DNA from: Megascapheus bottae
Taxonomy: Eukaryota; Chordata; Mammalia; Rodentia; Geomyidae
Direction of reading: 5' to 3'
Length of the DNA: 64,000 nt
NCBI GenBank assembly: GCA_024803745.1
Contig: JANJXV010000017.1
Span: 1,447,001-1,511,000, forward strand
The notes beneath the pieces were generated by a model. The model was not told the DNA's origin and did not search any database. It saw only the letters and a list, made by a program, of their open reading frames with translations. This document shows, piece after piece, positions 24,055 to 34,154 of the stretch. Every line of letters begins with the position of its first letter. The stretch's first letter is position 1. The translations under genes and the position numbers were made by a program.

Positions 24055-25270
24055 AAAGTACTTCTTGGATTGTTTGACTATCTCATCTCCTGTTCTCACG
24101 AGGATGGAAACTGCATTTGTTATATAATCTTATAAAAGGGGATCACTGACTAGAAACAAATCAAAATGACTCAGTGTTGGTGAGGTGTTGTCTTTCAGTT
24201 CCACTGAAATGACAATGTAAGTACAGCTGCTGGTTTTATTGCTCTTAAGTGAATTTTAATTAAGGGTTGAGTCCAGGCATTGCTCCTTGCCCCTCTCAGC
24301 CATGCTCCATGCTCTCTGTTGATGGCTGCTTCCCAGGGAGAGCAAGCACATCCCCCTGTTTAGCAGTGTCGCCATGGGGTGCAAAGCATCTTGTTCTTTA
24401 GTTTACTTCTAGGGTTAAATTATATGTACAATCCCCTGCCGAGATATTTTTGCTGTTATTTGCTAAGGGGAAAAGCACAGGTAAGTACGTAAACCATGTT
24501 TGAAATTTATTAGCAACCTAGGCAATTCCAGGATCTGTACTAGATAATAAAGCTTCTTTCATAAAAGGCTGCTGACTGATGGTGTAGCCAAAATATGATA
24601 ATGAGTATTTTATGGCTATTACTATATATTGTTTTTTGCAATGCATATACATGAAAAATATACTTCAGGCTATAAAATAAAGGCAGTGTGTGACTATATA
24701 TATATGTTTACACATGGGTAAGAGAGTTTGCATGTGTGTTTTCAGGACTTCATTTATGTGCTATTGAATATATATCAATTGATATATATTCAGTTTACTG
24801 TTTCATAGAGGGCACAAAAAAATTTCAATGTAAAATATGTTAATGAACAAAAATAAGAAAATTATTTAAAATAAATTTATTCAGTTTCAATAATCAATTA
24901 ATGAAAAGTTTTCTCTTTATTTTAAACATATTATCAAAACTTTATATTTCATTCTTTTCTACACAAGTTCTTTCCCTCTCTTCCCAATTTTGGTGATAAA
25001 ATAGCATTAGCCAATCAATCACTTTTTAAAAAACTCTTGTGAACACTTTAACAACCAAATCACAGCTATCTTGTTGGCCACTTCAATGACTTGTTGGCAT
25101 GGTTGGGAAATAAGGACATGATTTTTGCACTAAACATATAAAAGTATCAGAATATTTTAAAATTATCTTACTTCAACAAAGGAGTTTCATATTTACAAAT
25201 TAGGATCAATTTAAGAAAGGATTGAAATTCCTAGAAAGCTTACAAGAAAGGGTTGTGATGGTAATAAATT
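24055..25270. other. Unassigned DNA with a perfect AT-rich palindrome
   Basis: No coding or repeat assignment. A 28-bp perfect palindrome centred on CAATTG lies at 24765-24792. Confidence 0.45.
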
Positions 25271-25274
25271 AAGA

Positions 25275-25285
25275 TGTGTGTGTGT

Positions 25286-25323
<38 letters not shown>
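25275..25323. repeat. (TG)n microsatellite
   Basis: TG array with one TATG interruption. The minus-strand 95-codon frame that reads through it is an artefact. Confidence 0.97.
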
Positions 25324-25326
<3 letters not shown>

Positions 25327-25329
25327 CAT

Positions 25330-25926
25330 ACATATATAAATACACTCTCTTGAAACCTGCCAGGCTCACTTTCCCACTTTACTTTGATGTGGCTGAATTC
25401 ACAAATAGAAATTTTCTTTTTGCACATTTTCAAAAGTCCACCTGAATGCTTAACATTAAATTCCATGAATACTAGAGAACTATTGTGTAATTTGCAGCTT
25501 TTTATGTGACTAGGAAATAAGAATATGTATAAATATATATATACACAAACACACACATATATATATATGTCTTGGTAGAGATGTGGTACAACTCAGTGAC
25601 TACTATAAAATATTTGAAACACAATAGGATTATACACTACTCAAGTGTCATGGATACTATTCTTGTAAAAAAAAAAACTAATCTTGAAGCCACTTATTGT
25701 CAGCAGAAGATATTTCACATTCCTTTTAAGTAATTTAAATTAACATATTAAACTCAAAGAGGTCAATGTAATCACTAATGATAAAAAATCAAAGTAATCT
25801 TGCTCATCAGTTTAATAACTGTTAATTATGTAGACATATGATATAAAATATATACTTTAGATATATGAATAATATTTGTTTCCTATGCATATTTTTCCTT
25901 TCTAAACTTAAAGAGAAGATGGTATG
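25330..25926. other. Unassigned AT-rich DNA
   Basis: Includes TATATA runs near 25530-25570 and a poly(A) near 25667; nothing else recognised. Confidence 0.4.
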
Positions 25927-25941
25927 ATGCTTTATTATTTT

Positions 25942-26135
25942 TTGCCAGACCTGGGCCTTGAACTCAGGGCCTACACACTGTCCTTGGGCACTTTTGCTCA
26001 AAGCCAGCACTCTGCCACTGGAGCCACAATGCCACTTCCAGCCAGCTTTTTCTGTATATGTGGTTCCAGAGAATCAAACCCAGGGCATTGTGCATGCTAG
26101 GCAAGCATACTTCCACTAGGCTACATTTCTGGCTC
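25942..26135 (-). mobile_element. IDL-Geo-like dimeric SINE
   Basis: Reverse-strand dimer, slightly diverged (linker duplicated as CCAGCCAGC). TGCTTTATTATTTT is duplicated exactly at 25928-25941 and 26136-26149. Confidence 0.93.
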
Positions 26136-26149
26136 TGCTTTATTATTTT

Positions 26150-26235
26150 CTGGAGGTATAATTTACATGCCATAATACTTAGCCTTTCCATGTACAATTC
26201 TCTGGATTTTAGTAGATTCACAAAACGGTGAAAAC
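26150..26235 (-). mobile_element. Ancient L1 3' region, left part
   Basis: GGAGGTATAATTTACATGCC, ATAATACTTAGCC and TTTTAGTAGATTCACAAAA match the old L1M 3' end read in reverse. It resumes at about 27870 beyond the inserted younger L1. Confidence 0.6.
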
Positions 26236-26261
26236 TTTGTTTTCATTTACTTCATTGTTTT

Positions 26262-27358
26262 ATCCACAAAGGAATCACTCCAAAACTAACCTCCAAAGTA
26301 ACAACCATCCCATTAAAAAATGGGCCAAAGATTTAAAGAGAGTCTTCTCTGAAGAAGAAACAAAAATGGCCTATAGACACATGAAGAAATGCTCAACATC
26401 TCTGGTCATAAAAGAAATGCAAATCAAAACAACTCTAAGATTCCACCTCACTCCAGCTAGAATGGCCAGGATCAGGAAAACAAATGACAACAGATGCTGG
26501 AGGGGATGTGGCCAGGAGGGATCACTACTACACTGTTGGTGGGAGTGCAAACTCGTTCAACCACTATGGAAAGCAGTGTGGCAGTGCCTCAAAAGGCTAA
26601 ACATAGAACTCCCCTATGACCCAGCAATTCCACTACTTGGCATTTACCCAACCACCCAGAAACAGGGACATACTAAACCCACTAGCACAACAATGTTCAT
26701 TGCAGCACTATTCACCATAGCAAAGATATGGAACCAACCTAGATGTCCCTCAGTTGATGAGTGGATCAACAAGTTGTGGTATTTGTACACAATGGAATTC
26801 TATGCTGCTGTCAGAAAGAATGACATCGCCCCATTTGTTAGGAAATGGAAAGACTTAGAAAAAATCATCTTAAGTGAAGTAAGCCAGACTCAAAGGAACT
26901 TAGGCTCAATGGTTTCCCTCATTCATCATAATCAGTAGAAACCTTGGGCTCTACTAGCAGAGATTTGCAATAGAGCAAAATCTTGATACAATAAGGCCAT
27001 ATAATGTGAAGCTAATTGAAAGGACCTCCAGGATAGTGAAACAAAAGCCATATAATGAATGATTGTTGTCCTTAATATACTATGTTGTCTCTCATCTCCT
27101 TTGCTGTCCCTTGGTTATCTCATATTGGTATAGTATCTCACTTTGTTATCTGATATATTGAATTTATTTGTATTTGAATATTTGAAATTTGATAGGGAAG
27201 GGGGGAAAACCAAGACGGGTGGGGGATGTGGGGGGGATCGAAACGGGTACCAAGACATGTGAAAGGGTATCAGTGTATGTGAATTAATACACCTTCTATC
27301 TGGCAAATATCATGTAACCCTTTTACTAATTACAATAAAAAATTTAAAAAAAAAGAGA
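26262..27358 (+). mobile_element. 5'-truncated L1 with intact C-terminal ORF2 frame and 3' UTR
   Basis: The frame open from 26228 to 26938 enters L1 ORF2 at about 26262 and stays open to a natural stop. It contains a complete Cys/His motif at 26495-26548 (residues 90-107, C-X3-C-X7-H-X4-C) and ends [10 protein letters not shown]. The first dozen residues come from upstream flank and are not L1. The 3' UTR carries the G-rich tract (27195-27240) and ends at CAATAAAAAATTT plus poly(A). Endonuclease and polymerase domains are absent, so it is dead on arrival despite its clean frame. It splits an ancient L1. Confidence 0.92.
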
Positions 27359-27427
27359 ACTTCTATATACTTTATGGTTGCTCCATTTCACTTTGCACTT
27401 CATCCTGTAGGGATACTTATCTAGTTT

Positions 27428-27660
27428 CAAGCCAGACAGGTGCCAATGACTCATGTCTGTAATCTTAGCTACTCAGGACACTGAGATCTGAGTATTGTGG
27501 TTTGAAGCCAGCCCAAGCATAACAGTCAGTATCTCAACTCTCATTAACCAGCAAAAGCTAGAAGTAGCAGTTTGCTCATGTAAGAGGGTGTCAGCCTTGA
27601 GTGAAAAAATAAAATAAGAATACAAGGTCCTGAGTTGGAGCCTGAGTACCAGTGCACCCC
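27428..27660 (+). mobile_element. B1/Geo-like composite SINE
   Basis: B1-like head (AGGTGCCAATGACTCATGTC, TGTAATCTTAGCTACTCAG), middle (CATTAACCAGCAAAAGC) and right unit ending CCTGAGTTGGAGCC. Microsatellites start exactly at its tail. Confidence 0.8.
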
Positions 27661-27692
27661 CCACACATACCACACATACCACACATACCACA

Positions 27693-27761
<69 letters not shown>

Positions 27762-27835
27762 CCTCTCTCTCTCTCTCCCTCCCTCCCTCCCTCCCTCCCT
27801 CTCCCCCTCTCTCTCTGTCTCTCTCTCTCCATATT
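27661..27835. repeat. (ACACATACC)n then (CT)n / (CCCT)n microsatellite
   Basis: Four ACACATACC-type units precede about 130 bp of pure or nearly pure pyrimidine. All six reading frames here are long but meaningless (Arg-Glu or Leu-Ser repeats). Confidence 0.97.
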
Positions 27836-27869
27836 TCATTTACCCAAACATCCATTCCCTAACCATTTG

Positions 27870-28165
27870 ACATTCCTCTCCTTTTCTTGAACTCTCCGCA
27901 ACTGATTTATAATAGTCTCCATATCATCATCTTTGCTAACATGCCTATAAAGTTGGAATTATATAATCTGCAGCATTTTCAGACTAATTTCTTTCATTTG
28001 ATAATGTGCATTTCAAGTTCCTTCATGCCTTTTCCTGCTGTAGTAGTTCCTTTCCTTTAACTGCCGAATAATATTTCATTGTTTAAATGTTCATCCTGCT
28101 GATGAACATTTTGATTGTTTCCAATATTTGAATAAAGCTTTGATAAGCATTTATGTGCAGGTTTG
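27870..28165 (-). mobile_element. Ancient L1 3' region, right part
   Basis: CATTTCAAGTTCCTTCATGC, CTGCCGAATAATATTTCATT, GATGAACATTTTGATTGTTT, CCAATATTTGAATAAAGC follow the order of old L1M ORF2-end/3' sequence in reverse. It is the continuation of 26150-26235. Confidence 0.75.
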
Positions 28166-28274
28166 GGGAAGTGAATACAATTATTAGATCATAAGGTAAG
28201 GTTGTGTGTAGCTTTAGAAGAAATTGAACATTTTTATTTGTGTGCCTATGTGTTTCTTTTTCTTTAGTTCTCTC

Positions 28275-28588
28275 TTTCTCATTTTGGTTGTTGGGAATAC
28301 ATGGGAGTTTTAACTCAGAGTTTAACATTTGGTGAGTTCTCTACCACTTGAGTCACACCTTTCTCCTTTGCTTATGATTAGGTTAAATCTCACTTTTGAG
28401 CCAGGACTGCCTTTGACTGCAATCTTGCAATTTATAATTTTTATCCAAGCTAGGATAACAAATGCATATTTTCTCTCTTCTCTTGAAAAAGGATATCAGG
28501 GATTTTATCTTTTGAGCTAGTCTCAAATCATGATCCTCTTGATCTTAGCCTTCCAGTTAGCTAGGATCACAGATATAGACACAGCACC
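28275..28588 (-). mobile_element. Old composite SINE with B1-like head
   Basis: CTCTACCACTTGAGTCACACC and CTTTTGAGCCAGGACTGCC give the tail and middle. TGATCCTCTTGATCTTAGCC and GTTAGCTAGGATCACAG give the head. An extra segment in the middle may be an insertion. Confidence 0.55.
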
Positions 28589-28590
28589 TT

Positions 28591-28820
28591 GGGGCCAGGA
28601 GTTTGGTCTAGTGGTAGAGTGCTTGCCTAGTATGCACGAAGAACTAACTGGGATGGATTCCTCGGTATCACATACATAGAAAAGGCCAGAAGTGGTGCGG
28701 TGGCTCAAGTGGAGAGCTCTAGCCTTGAGAAAATTCAAGGACAGTGCTCAGACTCTGAGCTCAAACCCCAGGACTGGCAAAACAAATAAACAAATACCAA
28801 AAAAAAAAACCCAAAATAAA
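28591..28820 (+). mobile_element. IDL-Geo-like dimeric SINE
   Basis: ID-like left unit with a 4-bp insertion before the B box (GAACTAACTGGGATGGATTCC), a linker, right unit and A-rich tail. Confidence 0.88.
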
Positions 28821-29149
28821 AAACAGTACGTTGGCCTGAAAACTGCTTTATAAGAGCCTGCAGCAGTTTGAATTTTTAGCAGCAAAACAACAAAACAAAA
28901 ACAAAAAAAACCTGGAAATGCACAGTCTGAACTTCATTAGGGAAAAAATCTCATTGCGTTTTTCTCTATATTTGGCCAATGCTCTGATTTTTTTGTATGT
29001 TGCATAATTTTTAAAAAATGGACACTATACATAATATTTACATAACTCAAATTCAGAATTTTTTCTTATAGAATTTGTTTTCTTTCCTATTTATTGTTTC
29101 TGTTGCTGCTGCTATTTTTTGCTTAAAAAATAATTTTCTGAAAATTTAT
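28821..29149. other. Unassigned DNA
   Basis: A-rich then T-rich sequence; no feature recognised. Confidence 0.4.
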
Positions 29150-29151
29150 TT

Positions 29152-29344
29152 TTTTCTTGCCAGTCCTGGGGCTTGAACTCAGAGCCTGAACACTCTCCTT
29201 AGGCTTTCTCAAGGCTAGAACTCTACCACTTGAGCCACAGCACTACTCCAGCTTTTTCAATGTATGTGGAACCGAGGAATCTAACACACCTTTTGTGCAT
29301 GCTAGGCAAGCACTCTATCTACTACTAGGTCACACTCCAAGCCA
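29152..29344 (-). mobile_element. IDL-Geo-like dimeric SINE
   Basis: Reverse-strand dimer; the B box is mutated (GAGGAATCTAACACACC). Confidence 0.88.
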
Positions 29345-29655
29345 AAACCTTTCTTCTTTATCGTGTGTTGCCACTCAAGTCTCTATTTGGTTAGTTTAGT
29401 AGACAGCAAATGCCTAGATAGAGGCACCTACTGTCAAAATGCTCTCTCCACATATGGAAATGGCTTTCTCTACCTTACTCACTTCCTGACTTAACAGAGC
29501 TCTTGGGATAGGGTCAGAGAAGTTAGACTTTCTCATCTATTTCCTGGGAATATGCATATCCCTCTGCATTTTATGGACTTTTAAATTCCCAGAAATACAT
29601 CAGACTGAAAAGGCCCTATGGACACCTTCAGCAGAATATCCATTAAAGATGCGAA
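29345..29655. other. Unassigned DNA
   Basis: Nothing recognised. Confidence 0.4.
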
Positions 29656-29659
29656 TATT

Positions 29660-29850
29660 GGGGCCGGGAGTTTGGCCTAGTGGTAGAGTGCTTGCCTAGC
29701 ATGCACGAAGACCCGGGTTTGATTCCTCAGTACCACATACTTAGAAAAAGCCAGAAGTGGTGCTGAGGCTCAAGTGGTAGAGTTCTAGCCTTGAGAAAAA
29801 TCCAAGGACAGTGCTCAGGCCCTGAGCTTAAGCCCAGACTGGCAAAAAAA
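29660..29850 (+). mobile_element. IDL-Geo-like dimeric SINE, near consensus
   Basis: A very well preserved dimer starting GGGGCCGGGAGTTTGGCC. Imperfect flanking ATGCGAATA / ATGCAAATA supports a target duplication. Confidence 0.93.
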
Positions 29851-29877
29851 ATGCAAATACTCGTCTTTAGTATTAAC

Positions 29878-30290
29878 AGCACTGGGGTTTGAAACAAAGG
29901 CCTCATGCTTACATGGCAGGTACCCTACCATCTAAGCCATTATATCCAGTCATATATCCTCAGTTATTTTTCAAGTAGGATGTTGCATTTATGCCTGGGT
30001 CAGCCTGTAATCCTATTTATGTGTCATGTATACCTTGGATGGAACACATGTCCCACCATAAACAGCTTTATTGGTTGCAACGGCATTTTCTGTGTATGGG
30101 GGACTGAAGATCAAACTCAGGGTTTCATGCATGCTAGGCAAGCACTCTACCAGTTGGCCAAATTCCCAGCCCTGGTTGCAATCGCATCATGCAAACATTG
30201 TGCTTAGATTGGTCTCACATTATGAAACTCTCGTTTTCTGTTTCCTGAAATTAGCTGGGGTTACAACTGTTCAATACCACATATCACTCT
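29878..30290 (-). mobile_element. Old composite SINE, interrupted by an ID monomer
   Basis: CATGCTTACATGGCAGGTAC, CCTACCATCTAAGCCAT (ID/B4-like tail) and a B1-like head (CTGAAATTAGCTGGGGTTAC) flank the inserted ID unit at 30086-30173. Strongly diverged. Confidence 0.5.
30086..30173 (-). mobile_element. ID-like left unit alone, with target duplication
   Basis: Only the left, tRNA-like unit is present on the minus strand (GGGCTGGGAATTTGGCC ... CACAGA). TGGTTGCAACGGCAT / TGGTTGCAATCGCAT flank it, so it retroposed as a monomer. There is almost no poly(A), so it may be a 3'-truncated copy. Confidence 0.8.
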
Positions 30291-31685
30291 CTTGATTAGC
30301 TCATTATTCATAAAATGACTTAGTAGTTTGGCTGTTGGGCTAGTAAATAATACTACTTCTTAAATTTAATAAAGGCTCCAAGTCTAAGCTTGTTACTTCA
30401 GAGATTTAGAGTTTGTTCAAATAAAGTAAAATTGAGAGTGTGGTTTGCCAGGGGTTAACAAGACAGATCAAATGCTAGTTACTGAAAATTGACCTTTGGA
30501 GAAACTCCAAAGCTCTGGTCAGTGACTTCTGTCAGAGTGCTGGTTTTCACTTTGATTGTGGAACTTTGGGTTTTCATAATCACCATAGGGTTAGGAAAAG
30601 GAGATGAAAATAGGGGGAATAAAGTGGCATAGGACCTCTGTTCTTTATAAGCCTTTGTTGTTTCTTATTTAATTCATGCTCCAAATTGTTACAAGCCTTT
30701 TAGTAATTTGCAAAATTCTGGAAAATGTGATTTTTCTGACTTTACTTATAGCAAGCTAAGTGCTATATTGGAGAAAACAGAACTGAGAGTTGTGAAGACC
30801 TTCTTTTGCTATTTCTACTGATAACATCTGCTGATGCTCAAAAAGAAGATTTTTTTCCAGGGATTCATCAGGATTGTGTGCTAAGTCAGTTTCTTCAGAA
30901 GTAAAACTATGATGAGAATTCCTGTGTGTGATATTTGTTAAAGAAACTATAAAAGTTGGAGAAAACTAGGTCAAGGTAAAGAGGAAGATCCCTTTTCGAG
31001 TGTTTGCTCACAGACCCAGGATATTTTGCGTTGAGGCCATGTAGTGTGGGAGATTCCCATTGTAAAGCACTGGAATGGAAAACATGCTGGCAGAATGTGA
31101 ACCATGTTTGTTTGTTTGTTTCTTAAAATCCCATTTCACATATCCTGCTCTAAACCTCAGTGATAACCCTAGAACTTCTTCAGCAGTGGCTGGCAGTCTT
31201 TCTGCATGCTGTGAAAGTAGACATCTGTGCCTAAGTTTTCATGATTATAACAAAGAAAAGATGTTTTGACAGAGGGCACAAGTCTGGGGGCTCCTGGAAA
31301 GGATTTGCTGCCAAATGAAGAAGAATCTTATTGGTGATGGAAGGCCGAAGGAACTGTGAGCTTTAAAGAATATATTAGCACCAGACATTCTCAACAAAGT
31401 TATGAGCTTTTTGAAATAATAAAATTCTCAGGCTTACATAGAGAAGGAAATAGAAGAAAAATTATTTGAATATATACTATTGGAATTTCCATATTAACAC
31501 CTAATACATGATAGCAATAAGATGTCCATTTATTATTGTTACTACTACTAACCTCTCTGGTTTGAGGCTTTGACCTCTAGAAGAAGGGTAAAAAGGGCTT
31601 GGTAAAATTTCTTAGGTCATCTATATTCTGTTTCAGTGATCCCATGATTCTTCTTCCACCGTAATTTCTCTCTTATCTTTTTAAG
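30291..31685. other. Unassigned DNA
   Basis: Single-copy-looking sequence. The 64-codon frame at 31075-31269 has no domain. Confidence 0.45.
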
Positions 31686-31689
31686 TACT

Positions 31690-31908
31690 GGTGCTGATAC
31701 TAGGGCTGGAACTCAGGTAATAGACTTCCTTCAGTTTCTTTGCTTAAGACTAGCATTCTTCCACTTAAGCCATCTCTCTGTTTTCAGCTTTTTACTGGTT
31801 ACATGCAGATAAGAGCCTCACGGACATTTTGCCCCTGCCTGCTTCAAACTGTGATCCTTACATATTAGCCTCTTGGGTAGCTGGGACCAAACCACCAGCA
31901 ATTGGCTC
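31690..31908 (-). mobile_element. B1/Geo-like composite SINE
   Basis: Right unit (CTAGGGCTGGAACTCAGG, CTTCCACTTAAGCCATC), middle (CTGGTTACATGCAGATAAGA) and head (CTTGGGTAGCTGGGACC). Confidence 0.8.
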
Positions 31909-31927
31909 TATTCCTTTTAAAAGATGA

Positions 31928-32120
31928 CAGGGGCTGGGAGTTTGGCGTAGTGATAGAGTGCTTGCCTAGCATACACTAAGACCTGGGTTCAATTCCTCGG
32001 TACCACATACATAGAAAAAAGCCCTAAGGGGTGCTGAGGCTTAAGTGGCAGAGCTCTAGCCTTGAGAAAGTCTAAGGATAGTGCTCAAGCCCTCAGCTCA
32101 AGCCCAGGATGGCACAAAGA
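31928..32120 (+). mobile_element. IDL-Geo-like dimeric SINE
   Basis: Complete dimer. AAAAGATGA is repeated at 31919-31927 and 32121-32129. Confidence 0.93.
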
Positions 32121-32131
32121 AAAAGATGATG

Positions 32132-32590
32132 GAAGATTTGCCATAAACACTGTAACTCAAGAAAAAACTTTTACTTGGAAAGAGAATTATTGATGGTAAA
32201 AATGAATGCTTTTTAATCTCCTGAATTTTATTAACCAAGATTAGACTTTAAAAAGTTCTATCTGGTATTTTCCCAATTATTTAATATTTTAACTTTTGTT
32301 GAAATATCAAATTATTTCATTGAGCAATTTCCACAGAAGGCGATTAACATTCTAAGAAATGTAAACTCTTCTTATCATAGAATTTATTTTATTGTTCCAG
32401 GATATTATTAACCCTTGGACTGAGAGTGTATTTGTGAAAAAAATGGTAGTTTGCATAAACAGAAATCAAATGAAGTTATTCTGTGAAAGTTAGGGTAAAT
32501 TTTTACCCAAGTTCTAGCCTAGTTAGTGAATATGTTGTGCAGAATGCAAATATTATCTGTTACTGATGTAAGATGTACTGTGGAAAGACA
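32132..32590. other. Unassigned DNA
   Basis: Nothing recognised. Confidence 0.4.
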
Positions 32591-32591
32591 T

Positions 32592-33055
32592 ACACAGTAC
32601 AGTCTGGGTCCACAGTTTACTACCTGGTGACTTCTTAAATGAGTTACTTGCCAAGCTGTGTGTCAGTGCTTCAGTATCTGTAATTCTAGCCATTCAGGAG
32701 GCTAAGATATGAAGATTGTGATTCAAAGCCAGCCAGAGCAGGGAAATCCATGAGATTCTTACCTTCACTTAACCACCAAAAAGCCAGGAATAGAAATAAG
32801 GATCAAGTGGTAGGGGTGTCAACATTGAGTCAAAAAGACTAATGGACAGCAAGCAGGCCTCGGTTCAATCCTTAGTTCCAACAAATATACAAAAAGTTAC
32901 CTGTCTCTATGAACAATAGTTTCCTTATCTGTAGTGGGGTCAGTAGCAGTGTCTCCCCAGTAGATGTGTTGTGTATCAACTGAGAGAATGCTTATAGATC
33001 GAATGAAAAGGTACCTGTGAACAGTTCCTAGAACAGGTATTTGATAACCATGGAT
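32592..33055 (-). mobile_element. MIR SINE split by a younger SINE
   Basis: CAGTCTGGGTCCACAGTTTA, CTACCTGGTGAC and GAGTTACTTG at 32592-32650 give one half. TAGTTTCCTTATCTGTAGTG, TTCCTAGAACAGGTATTTGA from 32895 give the other. Together they follow the full MIR core in reverse order, so this is one MIR interrupted by the SINE at 32653-32886. Confidence 0.8.
32653..32886 (+). mobile_element. B1/Geo-like composite SINE
   Basis: Head, middle and right unit are in order. AGTTACTTG on the left and AGTTACCTG on the right are both MIR sequence and mark the target duplication. Confidence 0.88.
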
Positions 33056-33059
33056 GATG

Positions 33060-34040
33060 TCCTTTATATTTAATTATGACTAAGTTACACCATGGTAATT
33101 TAATTAATATTATTTTATCTCCCCATACCTAAAATTAAATATTCCTGTTAATGGATAGTAGGCAACATTTCCATCCTAATATCAAATTTGACTTAGGTTT
33201 TCAAAGGACAGGGAACTGGGGTCCCTTAATTCCATTGATTCTTTTAAGAATAATTATTAGATTAGTACTCTTATTCTTTTGTAATGATATCTCAGTTTAA
33301 GTTCCTGTTTTGTAGAAGATCCACTGCTAAATAAGGTACATAATAAGTACTCAATGTCTAAATGCTCAGTGAACCAGTCCATTTACGCAATGTTGTAGCA
33401 AACCATAACATAGAAAGAAAAGACTCGTTTTTCAAATTGTTTTCCTAAATTGCATAACCACATCACTAAAATGCTCATTATGTAAATTTAGAAGCTCAGC
33501 ACTTTTGTAAACCATAGCCTATACACCTAGGAGACTGACCAATTAAATTCAATGTCAGCACTCTTAGCTAGAAAAATCTCATTAAAAATTTTCTAAAGTT
33601 AAATTATTGACTTAAACAAAGGAAATCTGACCAAATCCAAAATATGAAAGCAAGATCTTACTAAATTTTAAAAGGAGCTCTAGGAATTTGTAGAAATTTC
33701 TTAGGAATGACAGAAGATCCAAGCATTAGTTAGTAGAGCAATCAAAGGATGGTGGGTATGGCTAATGGCTAATGGTCAAACTGAAGTCAAACCATAAGTA
33801 CTTCACATCCTTTGAGAATAAGATTTAGCGGGATCTACAAGAGTATATTTGTTCTCAGATCAAAACCAAAGAAAGCTATAAAAAGTGTAGGAAAAAAAAT
33901 GTTCTCAAGAAATCATAGAGTGAGAACCACCTCAAGCTGTCTTATAAATAAGGTTCTCTTAACTTTTCCTTTCTTCCTAGATTCATTCCCTAGTCTCTGA
34001 CAAAAAGATTTCCATGAGTGACTTTTTGAGACCTTTTTTC
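33060..34040. other. Unassigned DNA
   Basis: AT-rich; no repeat or coding signal recognised. Confidence 0.45.
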
Positions 34041-34041
34041 T

Positions 34042-34152
34042 TTCTTTCCTTCCTTCCTTCCTTCTTTCCTTCCTTCCTTCCTTCCTTCCTCCCTCCCTCC
34101 CTCTCTTACTTCATCCCTCCCTCCCTCTCTTACTTCATCCCCCCCTCTCTCT
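34042..34152. repeat. (TTCC)n / (CCCT)n pyrimidine microsatellite
   Basis: TTCC units grading into CCCT. A 27-bp unit (CATCCCTCCCTCCCTCTCTT plus ACTT) is locally duplicated. The 142-codon frame over it is an artefact. Confidence 0.95.
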
Positions 34153-34154
34153 AC

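Noticed and set aside
27473..27870. Long Arg/Glu- and Leu/Ser-rich open frames on both strands
   Set aside because: They are translations of the CT microsatellite; no non-repetitive coding sequence is attached.
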